Origin: Pseudoflavonifractor phocaeensis
Lineage (GTDB): Bacteria > Bacillota > Clostridia > Oscillospirales > Oscillospiraceae
Assembly: GCF_021531375.1 (NCBI RefSeq)
Contig: NZ_JADYTU010000015.1
Coordinates: 1-53,158 of the forward strand
Length of the DNA stretch: 53,158 nt
Direction: 5' to 3'
Below, one piece after another: positions 14,814-23,116 of the stretch (positions are counted from its first letter, which is position 1; every line of letters begins with the position of its first letter). The position numbers and the translations under genes are program-made. Under the pieces are notes generated by a model. It saw only the letters and a program-made list of their open reading frames with translations. It searched no databases and was not told where the DNA came from.

Positions 14814-17693
14814 TTATTTGGACAGCTGGATGTAGTCCTTGGACACATAGCCCAGGGCGGCTTGTCCGTCCTTGTTCCGGTACAGCACATGGCACCAGCC
14901 GTTTTCCGCCTTCAGAACCACCACCCGGGCCCCGTCGGTCAAGCCACCGATGACCGGGTTTTCGGTGCTGGGACCGGAGCGGACGTTCAGCCCCTTCTCC
15001 GCATTCACCACGGTACCGGTGAGTTCCGCCTCCTGGCAGGTCACGGTACACTCGGCGTTCAGACCGTTCCACTGGGCGGTGACCGTGACCTGGGCGGTCC
15101 CGGTCCCGGGGAACAGATTGGTGACCACACCCTTCTCCGTCACCACGGCGGCCTGGGGATCGCTGCTGGTCCAGGTGATCTCCGCGCCCTCAAAGGCGGG
15201 GTCCAGCACGGCGGTGAGGGCAACGCTCTCCCCAGACTTCAGGGTCGCCTCAGTCCGGTCCAGAGTCAGGGTATAGCCGGCGGGATTGGGCAAGGTGGGC
15301 TCCTCCGGCTGCGGAGGCTCCACCGGGGTCACAGGGACTTCGGGCTGGGCGGGGTCGACAGGGTCGGCAGGCAGGTCGGTGATGGGCGTATAGGTGATGA
15401 GCTTATACAGCAGGGCCGCCATCTCCGCCCGGGTCAGGTTGCCCCTGGGGTCGATGCCGCTGCCCTTGCCGCTGACCACTCCCTGGGCCACCAGAGTGGC
15501 GGTGTGGCCCTTGGCGTAGTCGGCGATCTGGTCCTTGTCCGAGAACTGGTCCAGCACCGTCAGACTGCCGGTGGGGCACTCCTTGCCCAGGATGGGCATG
15601 GCCTGGTGCAGGATGGTGAAGGCCTGCTCCCGGGTGACAGGAGCGTTGGGCGAGTATGCGCCGTTTCCGGTCCCGGAAGCCAGGCCGGCGCTCTGGCCCC
15701 AGGACAGGGCCGTATAGTAGTAGTCCGCGGCGGACACGTCGGTAAAGTCGCAGCCCCCGGTGACGGCAGGCTTGCCCACGGCGTTATACAGCATCAGCAT
15801 AAAATCAGCCCGGCGGATCTGGTTGTCCCGGCCAAACTCCGTGGTGGAGACGCCGCCCACGATGTTATGCTGGTAGCAGTACTCCACCGCCTCATAGGAC
15901 CAGTGGTCCTCGGTGACGTCGTTGTGGACGTTGGTCATGGACACCTGGATGGTCTGGGTCACGCCGCCGGCGGAGGCGGTGATGACGCCGCTGCCTCCGG
16001 CTTCCGAGGCGGTGAACAGGCCGTTCTCATCCACGGAGCCAATGCCGTTGGTCACCGTCCAGGTGACGGGGCCCAGATCCCGGAGGGCGGTGCGGTTCCA
16101 GTAGCTGCCGGTTACGGCCAGCTGGACGGTCTCGCCGGGCTTGACGGTGAGGGAGGTCAGGGCGGAGGAACTGCCCGCCTTGGAAACGGTGAGGGAGGTC
16201 AGTTGGTCCACCACATGGATCTGGGCCTCGCCCTCGACTCCCAGCTTCCGGGAGCGCAGACGGAGGGTATCGGTGCCCGCCGTCCCTCCGGCCAGGTAGA
16301 CGCCCTCCTCCACGTCGCCCAGTCCCTTCCGGGAGGTGACGGTGAGATCGCTCAGCTCCCGGTCCAGAATGTTCAGGCCGCTGTCCAGTACCACCGTCTC
16401 AGGCAGTGTCACGGAGGAGCCGGCCAGGACGGTCAGTCCCTCTTCCTGCATGGCCAGACGGTCCGGCTTCCCATCCCCCGCCTGGTCGGTGACCAGAAGC
16501 AGGTAGGTGGCGCAGCTGCGCAGCCGGCCGTCAGAGGGAATATTCCGCACGGCGGGTCCGCTCTGGCCGGGGAGCCACACGGAGATGGCGGTGGAACCGC
16601 CGCCGTCCAGGTTGACTGCCCAGGTGCAGCCCTGGTCCCGCATCTCTTCCGCCAGATCCATCTGGCTCAGGCCCATGGAGTAGCCGGACTGGCGGCCGTC
16701 CACGGCGTAGACCAGGAGGGTGCCGTCCGCCTTGACGCCCAGAGCGGTGCGGGGAGCCCGTCCGTCCTTGGCATAGGTCCAGTTGGAGCTGTCGGTGATC
16801 TTCCCGTCCCGGACCATCACATCGCCGACGCCCCCGGCCCACTGGGCCTGGGACAGGCTCTCGTCCTGGCAGGAGGTGGTCAAAGTGATCCGGTCTCCCA
16901 CCTGGAAGGACTGGTACGCCGCATAGTAGCCAGAGCTGCTGTCGGCGGTGAGGATATATTCATCCGCCCCGATGACCGCCGCCTGGTCGCTCTCCAGCAC
17001 CTCGGTGACCTCCAGGGTCAGGGTACTGTTCACCCCCAGAGCGGGTACCTCCCCGCCCTGGTCCGGCAGCACCTTCATCCGCACATACCAGCCGGGGGTG
17101 GAGGTGCGGGTGGACACGCTGGAAAAGTCCTGGTTGAGCAGGTACAGTCCGCCGCTGGCATTGCGCCACTTGTTCAGGTGATGGGGCTGCACTTGGCTTC
17201 CGTCCCGCTCATTGGTCAGGGTGATGGTCACTTGCGGCGTCTCGGTAAAGGAGACCCGCCCGTCGGTGATAACCATGGCGGCCTCGTTCTCCGGACTGGA
17301 TTTATACACTCCGTCTTCCACGACGATGCCGATGGGCACGCCGGAGGTGGTGGAGAAAAAGTCGGTATTGATGGCGCCCAGCACATGGCAGCCCAATTCC
17401 TGGGCGTGGCTGACCGCCTTATTGATGGTGGCGGCGCCGTAAACGGTGCCCGAGGCCTGAAGCAGGATGGGGTAGGCTTCGCTCCCCTCCTCCAGCTCCA
17501 TGGAAAAGCTCTCGACCCGGCTGGAGTTGTTGACGGTGACGGTGTTGCGGTAGGTCAGGCCGTCCACCAGGGTGCTGGTGGTCTGGAGCTTCTGCTCTCC
17601 CGCGGCGGCGTAGACCGTGGGAAGTGCCAGCGCGGCGGCCAATGCCAGGGCCGCAGCCCGGCGCAGGATCTGTGGTAAAGCGGTATGTTTCAT
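14814..17693 (-). CDS. Secreted phosphodiester glycosidase with SLH, Ig-like and SH3 domains
   Basis: This 959-aa surface protein has a signal peptide (1-31). A phosphodiester-glycosidase (NAGPA/DUF2233-like) domain spans about 80-400, with [17 protein letters not shown] and NLDGGGSTA motifs. An Ig-like region follows (about 500-585). Three SLH repeats lie at about 590-632, 648-692 and 712-765. After a Pro-rich linker comes a BIG2-type domain (806-886) and a C-terminal SH3 domain (892-956, [13 protein letters not shown]). SLH repeats bind pyruvylated wall polymer. The csaB locus is divergent from this gene. Its substrate may be a phosphodiester-linked sugar in wall polymer, which is inference. 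The start at 17693 has AAAGGAG five bases upstream. Confidence 0.88.
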   Translation of the reverse strand: MKHTALPQILRRAAALALAAALALPTVYAAAGEQKLQTTSTLVDGLTYRNTVTVNNSSRVESFSMELEEGSEAYPILLQASGTVYGAATINKAVSHAQELGCHVLGAINTDFFSTTSGVPIGIVVEDGVYKSSPENEAAMVITDGRVSFTETPQVTITLTNERDGSQVQPHHLNKWRNASGGLYLLNQDFSSVSTRTSTPGWYVRMKVLPDQGGEVPALGVNSTLTLEVTEVLESDQAAVIGADEYILTADSSSGYYAAYQSFQVGDRITLTTSCQDESLSQAQWAGGVGDVMVRDGKITDSSNWTYAKDGRAPRTALGVKADGTLLVYAVDGRQSGYSMGLSQMDLAEEMRDQGCTWAVNLDGGGSTAISVWLPGQSGPAVRNIPSDGRLRSCATYLLLVTDQAGDGKPDRLAMQEEGLTVLAGSSVTLPETVVLDSGLNILDRELSDLTVTSRKGLGDVEEGVYLAGGTAGTDTLRLRSRKLGVEGEAQIHVVDQLTSLTVSKAGSSSALTSLTVKPGETVQLAVTGSYWNRTALRDLGPVTWTVTNGIGSVDENGLFTASEAGGSGVITASAGGVTQTIQVSMTNVHNDVTEDHWSYEAVEYCYQHNIVGGVSTTEFGRDNQIRRADFMLMLYNAVGKPAVTGGCDFTDVSAADYYYTALSWGQSAGLASGTGNGAYSPNAPVTREQAFTILHQAMPILGKECPTGSLTVLDQFSDKDQIADYAKGHTATLVAQGVVSGKGSGIDPRGNLTRAEMAALLYKLITYTPITDLPADPVDPAQPEVPVTPVEPPQPEEPTLPNPAGYTLTLDRTEATLKSGESVALTAVLDPAFEGAEITWTSSDPQAAVVTEKGVVTNLFPGTGTAQVTVTAQWNGLNAECTVTCQEAELTGTVVNAEKGLNVRSGPSTENPVIGGLTDGARVVVLKAENGWCHVLYRNKDGQAALGYVSKDYIQLSK

Positions 17694-17734
17694 GGACACT
17701 CCTTTGTAATATGTAAACCTGAGGAACGCCCTAC

Positions 17735-17763
17735 ATTATATCAGGTCCTCTATGGCGTTTCAA
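17735..17763 (-). promoter_or_regulatory. Promoter of the SLH glycosidase gene
   Basis: On the minus strand TTGAAA (17758-17763) and TATAAT (17735-17740) are exactly 17 bases apart, about 42 bases before the start codon. Confidence 0.7.
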
Positions 17764-17855
17764 TGGCAAAAAGGGAGAAAGGGGAGAAAAGTCCCTGGAA
17801 AAAAACGCCGCGCCCGCGCAACTGTGAACAAGCTGTGAATGGCAGGCGGGAAAGG

Positions 17856-17884
17856 TTGAAAAAAGGTTCCTCTTGGTGTACAAT
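17856..17884 (+). promoter_or_regulatory. Promoter of the murJ-csaB operon
   Basis: TTGAAA (17856-17861) and TACAAT (17879-17884) are 17 bases apart, about 61 bases before murJ. The -35 is identical to that of the divergent SLH gene. Between the two promoters (17764-17855) no other feature was seen. Confidence 0.6.
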
Positions 17885-17945
17885 GAGATGATTTCGACGG
17901 TATCGAAACCTGCCGTCCCATACCTCATGATAAGGAGGAGACGCC

Positions 17946-19508
17946 GTGGAAGAACGGCAGAATAACGCCACAAAAACCATCAGCATGGTGATGATCGTCA
18001 CCCTGATCGGTAAAGTATTAGGCCTTTACCGCGACCGGTTATTGGCCATTCATTACAGTGTTGGCATGGAGGCCAACGCCTTTTTTACCGCCAGCCGCAT
18101 CCCTCGGGTCTTTTTTGACGCGGTATTCGCCTCGGCCATCGCCGCCTGCTTCATCCCGGTCTTCAGCGAGTATCTGGAGAAGAAAGGGAAAAAAGAGGCG
18201 TTCCGCTTCGCGGGCAATTTTATCACCGTCATGGCCCTGCTGACGGCGGCCCTCACCCTGCTGGGCATGGCCTTTCCCCAGGCGCTGGTGGCCGTCTTCG
18301 CCGACTACGCCGACCCCAGGACCACCGCTCTGGCCGCCTCACTGACCCGAATTATGTTCCCCACCGTCCTGTTTTCCGGCATCGCCTTCTCCCTGGTGGG
18401 GGTACTTCAGGCTCAGGACCACTTCACCGCCCCGGCCCTCATGTCGGCGGCCTCCAATCTGGTCATTATCCTGTATTTTCTTCTGCTGGACTCCAAGCTG
18501 GGCATCTACGGACTGGCGCTTGCCTATCTGGCGGGCTGGCTCCTTCAGGGGCTGATCCAGCTGCCGCCTCTAGTGCGGCTGGGCTGCCGCTTCCGGCCCG
18601 ACCCCAACTTCCGGTCCGAGGGGATGAAAAAGGTCTTTGCCCTCATGGGCCCGGTGATGGTATCCACCTGGGTCCAGCCCATCAATTTGGTCATCAACTC
18701 CCGGTTCGGCTCCCGCCTCTATGACGGCGCGGGGGTGGCCGCGCTGGAGTATTCCACCAACCTGTATCTGGTCATCGCGGGCACCTTTATCCTGTCCATC
18801 ACCAACGTGATCTTCCCCCGCCTGTCCCGGCTCACCGCCGGGGGCCAGCAGGGGCAGTTCCGGGACACCATCCGCCAGACCGTCCACAGCAGCCTCTTCT
18901 TCGTCCTGCCCATGTCGGCGGGACTGATGGTGGTGGCCCGTCCCCTCATCTCCTTTATATATGGCGGCCGGGAATTCGGCGACTTCGCCACCCAGATCAC
19001 CTCCACCGCCCTCGTCTGGGTCTCCTTGGGCATGGCGGGCTACGCCCTTCAGAATATTCTCAGCCGGGCCTATTTCGCCAAGCAGGACGGCAGGACTCCC
19101 CTGGTGGCCGGCGCTTTGTCCATCGGCGTCAATATCCTGCTGTGCGCCCTGCTCATGGACCGCTTCCAGGTGGCCGGACTGGCTCTGGCCTCGGCGGTAT
19201 CCTCCACGGTGTACGCCCTGCTCCTCCTCCTGCCCATGGAACGCGGGGGCGAGGGGATCCTGGACCGGGACATGGTGCTGGATCTGGTCAAAATGGCGGC
19301 AGCCGCCCTGGCCATGGGCCTGTGCGCCCATCTGGTCCTGACCGGCCTTACCCCCCTCCTCCCCGGCGGCAAGTTGGGGGAGCTGCTCTGCCTGGGGCTG
19401 TGCGCTCTGGCGGGCGTGGCGGTCTACTTCCTGCTGGCCCTGGTCCTGGGGCTCCAGGAGGCCAGACTGACGGCAAATCTGATCAAACAACTGAGGAAAC
19501 GAGGTTGA
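17946..19508 (+). CDS. murJ: MurJ/MviN-type lipid-linked oligosaccharide flippase
   Basis: This 520-aa MOP-superfamily protein has about 13-14 membrane segments. The N-terminal run TLIGKVLGLYRDRLLA and ANAFFTASRIPRVFFDAVF are the MviN signature, and ALEYSTNLYLV matches the central part. MurJ flips lipid II. Here the gene heads an operon of polymer-building enzymes ending in csaB, so it may instead, or also, flip the secondary-wall-polymer precursor. The GTG start follows AAGGAGG by about seven bases. The next gene starts three bases after its stop. Confidence 0.9.
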   Translation: MEERQNNATKTISMVMIVTLIGKVLGLYRDRLLAIHYSVGMEANAFFTASRIPRVFFDAVFASAIAACFIPVFSEYLEKKGKKEAFRFAGNFITVMALLTAALTLLGMAFPQALVAVFADYADPRTTALAASLTRIMFPTVLFSGIAFSLVGVLQAQDHFTAPALMSAASNLVIILYFLLLDSKLGIYGLALAYLAGWLLQGLIQLPPLVRLGCRFRPDPNFRSEGMKKVFALMGPVMVSTWVQPINLVINSRFGSRLYDGAGVAALEYSTNLYLVIAGTFILSITNVIFPRLSRLTAGGQQGQFRDTIRQTVHSSLFFVLPMSAGLMVVARPLISFIYGGREFGDFATQITSTALVWVSLGMAGYALQNILSRAYFAKQDGRTPLVAGALSIGVNILLCALLMDRFQVAGLALASAVSSTVYALLLLLPMERGGEGILDRDMVLDLVKMAAAALAMGLCAHLVLTGLTPLLPGGKLGELLCLGLCALAGVAVYFLLALVLGLQEARLTANLIKQLRKRG

Positions 19509-19511
19509 GCT

Positions 19512-20972
19512 ATGGAACAAATGAAACAAGTATTGGACGGCAGCCTTCTCTGGCGGGCCATCACGGCCATGTGCCTCTGGTTTGGCCGCCAATGGCAGAA
19601 CAGCGGGGTGATCCAGTGGTTCCTCCATCCCGCCGGGTGGGGCAAGGCCGCCTCGGAAAACAGCGTGTTCTTCAAGCTGTGGTCCCTGGTGCGGCGGGCC
19701 CTGTGCCGGCTGTATGAGCTGCTCCGGCTGGACAAGCTCTTTGCCGGCAGCGTCTTTACCCAGACCTGGGTGTGGTGCGCCATCCCGGTGGTCCTGGCCC
19801 CTGCCCTGTGCAAATTCCGACCCTCCCTGATGGTCATGGGGCTGGCCCTCATCGGGTACGCCTCCCTGCTGCTCAATCTGGTGCGGGACCGGAAGCGGGA
19901 GCTGGCCTGGGCCCCTATCAACCGCTATATCATCCTCTATGCCGCCGTCTATCTGGCGGGCACCCTGTTCTCCGTCAATCTGCGGGGCAGTCTCCAGCCC
20001 GGCCTGCTGTCGGTGGTCTTTATCCTGTTCTCAGTGGTCCTGTACAACGCCATCACCGGAAGAAAGCAGCTGGACACCCTGGTGGCCCTCATGGTGCTTG
20101 TGGCGGCCCTGGTGTCCTTCTACGGCATTCTTCAGTACCTCTTCGGCTGGGGCTACCAGTCGGCGGCCTGGGTGGACAGCGACATGTTCTCCTCCATCAG
20201 CTTCCGGGTCCCCTCCACCCTGGACAACCCCAACATGCTGGGCCAGTATCTGATCCTGGCCATCCCCCTGGGCGGGGCCAAGCTGCTGTCCGCCAAGAGC
20301 TGGGGCAGCCGGGCCTACTATTTCTGCTGCTGCGGCGTCATGTGCGTGTGCATGATCCTCACCTTCTCCCGGGGGGCCTGGCTGGGCCTGCTCTTCGCCG
20401 GAGCGGTCTTCGTGGTCCTGCTCAACCCCCGGTTCATCCTTCTGGCCCCCTTCGCTCTGGTAGCCCTGTACTTCGTGCTGCCTGACACCGTCATCTCCCG
20501 GTTCACCAGCATCGGCAACCTGGGGGACAACTCCACCTCCTACCGGGTCTATATCTGGATGGGGGTGCTGGCCATGCTGAAGGACTACTGGCTGTGCGGC
20601 ATCGGCCCCGGGGACGCGGCCTTCAACATGGTCTATCCCGCCTACAGCTACAACGCCATCGTGGCCCCCCACTCCCACAACCTGTTTTTGCAGATCCTGT
20701 GCGACGCGGGGGTGGTGGCCCTGGCCGTCTTCCTGCTGCTCCTGTTCGTCTACTTCCGCATGATGTGCGTCTCCCTGTCCCGGGAAAAGGACTGGACCAG
20801 CCGTCTGCTCCAGATCGCCTTTACCGCCGGAGTGTGCGGTTTCCTGGTCCAGGCCATGACGGACTACTCCTTCTATAATTACCGGGTCATGTTCCTGTTC
20901 TGGGCCTACCTGGCTCTGGGAGCCGCCTCCGCCCGGCGCAGTCAACTGCCCAAAGGGAGGCTGCTGGTATGA
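19512..20972 (+). CDS. O-antigen ligase / polymerase family membrane protein
   Basis: This 486-aa membrane protein has about 11-12 hydrophobic segments and the Wzy_C/O-antigen-ligase core. That core includes STLDNPNMLGQYL, the cytosolic-side TFSRGAWLGLL, and a large outer loop with GIGPGDAAFNMVYP and HSHNLFLQILCDAG, whose HSHN is typical of the family. Such enzymes polymerise or ligate lipid-linked glycans on the outer face of the membrane. Between a MurJ-type flippase and a GT4 enzyme it is the likely polymerase or ligase of the wall polymer. An N-terminal extension of about 75 residues precedes the first clear membrane segment. The stop overlaps the next start (ATGA). Confidence 0.83.
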   Translation: MEQMKQVLDGSLLWRAITAMCLWFGRQWQNSGVIQWFLHPAGWGKAASENSVFFKLWSLVRRALCRLYELLRLDKLFAGSVFTQTWVWCAIPVVLAPALCKFRPSLMVMGLALIGYASLLLNLVRDRKRELAWAPINRYIILYAAVYLAGTLFSVNLRGSLQPGLLSVVFILFSVVLYNAITGRKQLDTLVALMVLVAALVSFYGILQYLFGWGYQSAAWVDSDMFSSISFRVPSTLDNPNMLGQYLILAIPLGGAKLLSAKSWGSRAYYFCCCGVMCVCMILTFSRGAWLGLLFAGAVFVVLLNPRFILLAPFALVALYFVLPDTVISRFTSIGNLGDNSTSYRVYIWMGVLAMLKDYWLCGIGPGDAAFNMVYPAYSYNAIVAPHSHNLFLQILCDAGVVALAVFLLLLFVYFRMMCVSLSREKDWTSRLLQIAFTAGVCGFLVQAMTDYSFYNYRVMFLFWAYLALGAASARRSQLPKGRLLV

Positions 20973-22090
20973 TTCGTGTTTTAAACATCATCAGTGACAC
21001 CAACATCGGCGGCGCGGGCCGGGTCATTCTGAACTACCTGCGCTATTCCGACCGGGACGCCTTCGAGACCCTGGTGGCCGTCCCCCGGGATTCTCTGCTC
21101 AAGCCCTCCCTGGAGGAGGCTGGGGTCCAAGTCCTGGAGGTGGACGGCATGGCCGACCGCTCCTATGCCAAGGAGGACGTAAAGGCCCTGGAGGAGCTGA
21201 TCCGCCGGGTGAAGCCCGATCTGGTCCACACCCACGGCGCCCTCTCCGGCCGGGTGGCTGCCAAGCGGTGCCATGTGCCGGTGGTATACAGCCGCCACTC
21301 CGCCTTCCCCGTTCCGGCCAAGCTGAAGTATCCCCCCGGCCGTTGGGTCAATAAGCTGCTCAACGAGCACTACGCCGACCACATCATCGCCGTCAGTCCC
21401 GCCACCCGGGACAACCTCACCGAGGGCGGCATCTCCCCCAAGAAGATCACCGTGGTGATGAACGGGGTGGCCCCCATGGAGCGCACCTCTCAGGAGGACC
21501 GGGCCAGACTGCGCGCCGAGCTGGGGCTGGAGGACGGCGTCACCGTCTTCGGCATCCTGGCCCGCATCGAGGATTATAAAGGCCACCTGTATCTGACCCA
21601 CGCGGCCAAGCTGCTCAAAGACCGGGGATATGACAACTTCCGGGTGCTGGTGGCGGGCACGGGCCCCTTTGAGGAGGAAGTCAGGCGGGCCGTGGTGGAG
21701 ATGGGCGTGGAGGACGTGGTCCAAATGCTGGGCTTCCGGTCCGACGTGGCCGCCCTGCTCAACATCCTGGACGTTCAGCTCAACGCCTCCTACGGCACCG
21801 AGGCCACCAGCATGGCCCTGCTGGAGGGCATGAGTCTGGGACTGCCCTCCATCGTCAGCGACTACGGCGGCAACCCCTGGGTCATCAGCCACGGAGAAAA
21901 CGGTCTCGTCTTCCCCAGCCGGGACAGCGAGGCTCTGGCCGACGCCATGGCCGACCTCATCGACCGGCCTGAAAAGCGGGCGGCCATGGGCCAAAAGGCC
22001 AGGGAGCGGTTTGAATCCCAGTTCACCGGCCAGGTCTTCGCCCGGAACACGGAGCAGATCTATTACAACATCCTGAAAGGAGCAAAATAA
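20969..22090 (+). CDS. GT4 family glycosyltransferase
   Basis: This 373-aa GT-B enzyme uses a nucleotide sugar to extend a glycan. The N-terminal domain opens RVLNIISDTNIGGAGRVI. The C-terminal domain has FGILARIEDYKGH, LVAGTGPFEEE and YGTEATSMALLEGMSLGLPSIVSDYGG, the GT4 donor-site motif with its two acidic residues. It overlaps the polymerase gene by four bases and abuts the first DUF4330 gene, so it is tightly in the operon. The acceptor is presumably the wall-polymer repeat unit. Confidence 0.9.
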   Translation: MIRVLNIISDTNIGGAGRVILNYLRYSDRDAFETLVAVPRDSLLKPSLEEAGVQVLEVDGMADRSYAKEDVKALEELIRRVKPDLVHTHGALSGRVAAKRCHVPVVYSRHSAFPVPAKLKYPPGRWVNKLLNEHYADHIIAVSPATRDNLTEGGISPKKITVVMNGVAPMERTSQEDRARLRAELGLEDGVTVFGILARIEDYKGHLYLTHAAKLLKDRGYDNFRVLVAGTGPFEEEVRRAVVEMGVEDVVQMLGFRSDVAALLNILDVQLNASYGTEATSMALLEGMSLGLPSIVSDYGGNPWVISHGENGLVFPSRDSEALADAMADLIDRPEKRAAMGQKARERFESQFTGQVFARNTEQIYYNILKGAK

Positions 22091-22597
22091 ATGGAACAGA
22101 ACACACCGAAATTCCGCCTGCGCCTGAACCTGTTTGACGGCATCGTCCTGGTTCTGGCCCTGGCCGTGGGCGCTTTCCTGCTGTGGAGCGCCCTGAAGCC
22201 CGCCGCCCCCGCGGAGGGAGCGGCCCCCAGCACCGCCACCGTCCGGTACACCGTCCGCTTCCAAAAGTGGATCGAGGGGACCAGTGTCCTGGTGGAGTCC
22301 GGGGACAAGCTGGTGGACAACATCAAGAACTATGAGCTGGGCACCGTGGTCTCCGCCGAGGCCGTCCCCGCCCAGTCCCTTCAGCTGGACCACCAGAGCC
22401 GCCAGTATGTGCTGGCCGACATCCCCGGCTATGAGGACGTGCTTGTCACCGTGGAGGCGCCCTGCACCACCAGTGACGAGTCCATCCTGCTGGGGGGCGG
22501 CTACGCCCTGCGGGTGGGCTCCGTGGCCTATATCCGGGGCGAGGGCTATATGGCCAGCGGCCCCATTATTTCCATTGAGCGGGAGGGTCAGGCATGA
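22091..22597 (+). CDS. DUF4330 family membrane-anchored protein (first copy)
   Basis: This 168-aa protein has one N-terminal membrane segment (about residues 14-37), preceded by RLNLFDGIVLVLAL, and an outer domain of about 120 residues. DUF4330 proteins have no known biochemical role. It starts immediately after the GT4 stop codon and overlaps the second DUF4330 gene by four bases. The pair shares an entry pattern (a basic stretch, a V/I-D-x-x-V-L-hydrophobic membrane start, then a beta-rich domain) but the outer domains differ. Position between glycosyltransferases suggests a structural or scaffold role in polymer assembly, which is inference. Confidence 0.78.
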   Translation: MEQNTPKFRLRLNLFDGIVLVLALAVGAFLLWSALKPAAPAEGAAPSTATVRYTVRFQKWIEGTSVLVESGDKLVDNIKNYELGTVVSAEAVPAQSLQLDHQSRQYVLADIPGYEDVLVTVEAPCTTSDESILLGGGYALRVGSVAYIRGEGYMASGPIISIEREGQA

Positions 22598-23094
22598 AAA
22601 TTATCGATCATAACGGCCGGCTGTTCGGCAAGGTCAGCATCATCGACGTACTGGTAGTGGCGGTGGTCCTGGTTCTGGCCGTGGCTCTCAACGTGAAGAA
22701 CAACCACCTGTCCCACACCAGCACCAGCGTCACCAACCTCCCCATCACCTATCAGGTCCAGGTCAGCGGAGTCCGCGGCTATGTGGCCGACGCCATCCGA
22801 ACCGAGGACAAGATGTTTGACCAGGACCGGAGCAGCGGCGGCACCCTGGGCAAGATTGTGGACATTGAGGTGCTGCCCAGCGCCAAGATGGCCGAGTTCA
22901 ACGATGGCACTGTGGACGTGGTGCCCGCCGAGGACTGCGTCAACCTCCTTCTGACCATTCAGGGCGAGGGCATCGTCAGCGAGGGCCGCTGCCTGCTGAA
23001 CCGGATCTATGATCTGGGCGTCAATTCCTCCCGGAATTTCTACACCAAGTACGCCCAGTTCACCGGCACCGTCACCGACATCCAGGTCCCCTAA
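22594..23094 (+). CDS. DUF4330 family membrane-anchored protein (second copy)
   Basis: This 166-aa protein begins MKIIDHNGRLFGKVSIIDVL, the usual DUF4330 opening, followed by a membrane segment (about residues 18-33) and an outer domain containing ITYQVQVSGVRGYVADAIR and GKIVDIEVLPSA. Function is unknown. It overlaps the preceding DUF4330 gene by ATGA and precedes the GT4-CsaB gene by 22 bases. It is closer to the family model than the first copy, judged by its N-terminus. Confidence 0.82.
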   Translation: MKIIDHNGRLFGKVSIIDVLVVAVVLVLAVALNVKNNHLSHTSTSVTNLPITYQVQVSGVRGYVADAIRTEDKMFDQDRSSGGTLGKIVDIEVLPSAKMAEFNDGTVDVVPAEDCVNLLLTIQGEGIVSEGRCLLNRIYDLGVNSSRNFYTKYAQFTGTVTDIQVP

Positions 23095-23116
23095 ACCACT
23101 GTAAGGAGCATCCGCC

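Noticed and set aside
14790-17678. Long plus-strand open frame (over 900 codons) opposite the SLH glycosidase
   Set aside because: It is a shadow of the minus-strand gene in GC-rich DNA. It is rich in Gly/His/Gln, has no ribosome site and no recognisable domain, whereas the minus strand encodes a complete multidomain protein.
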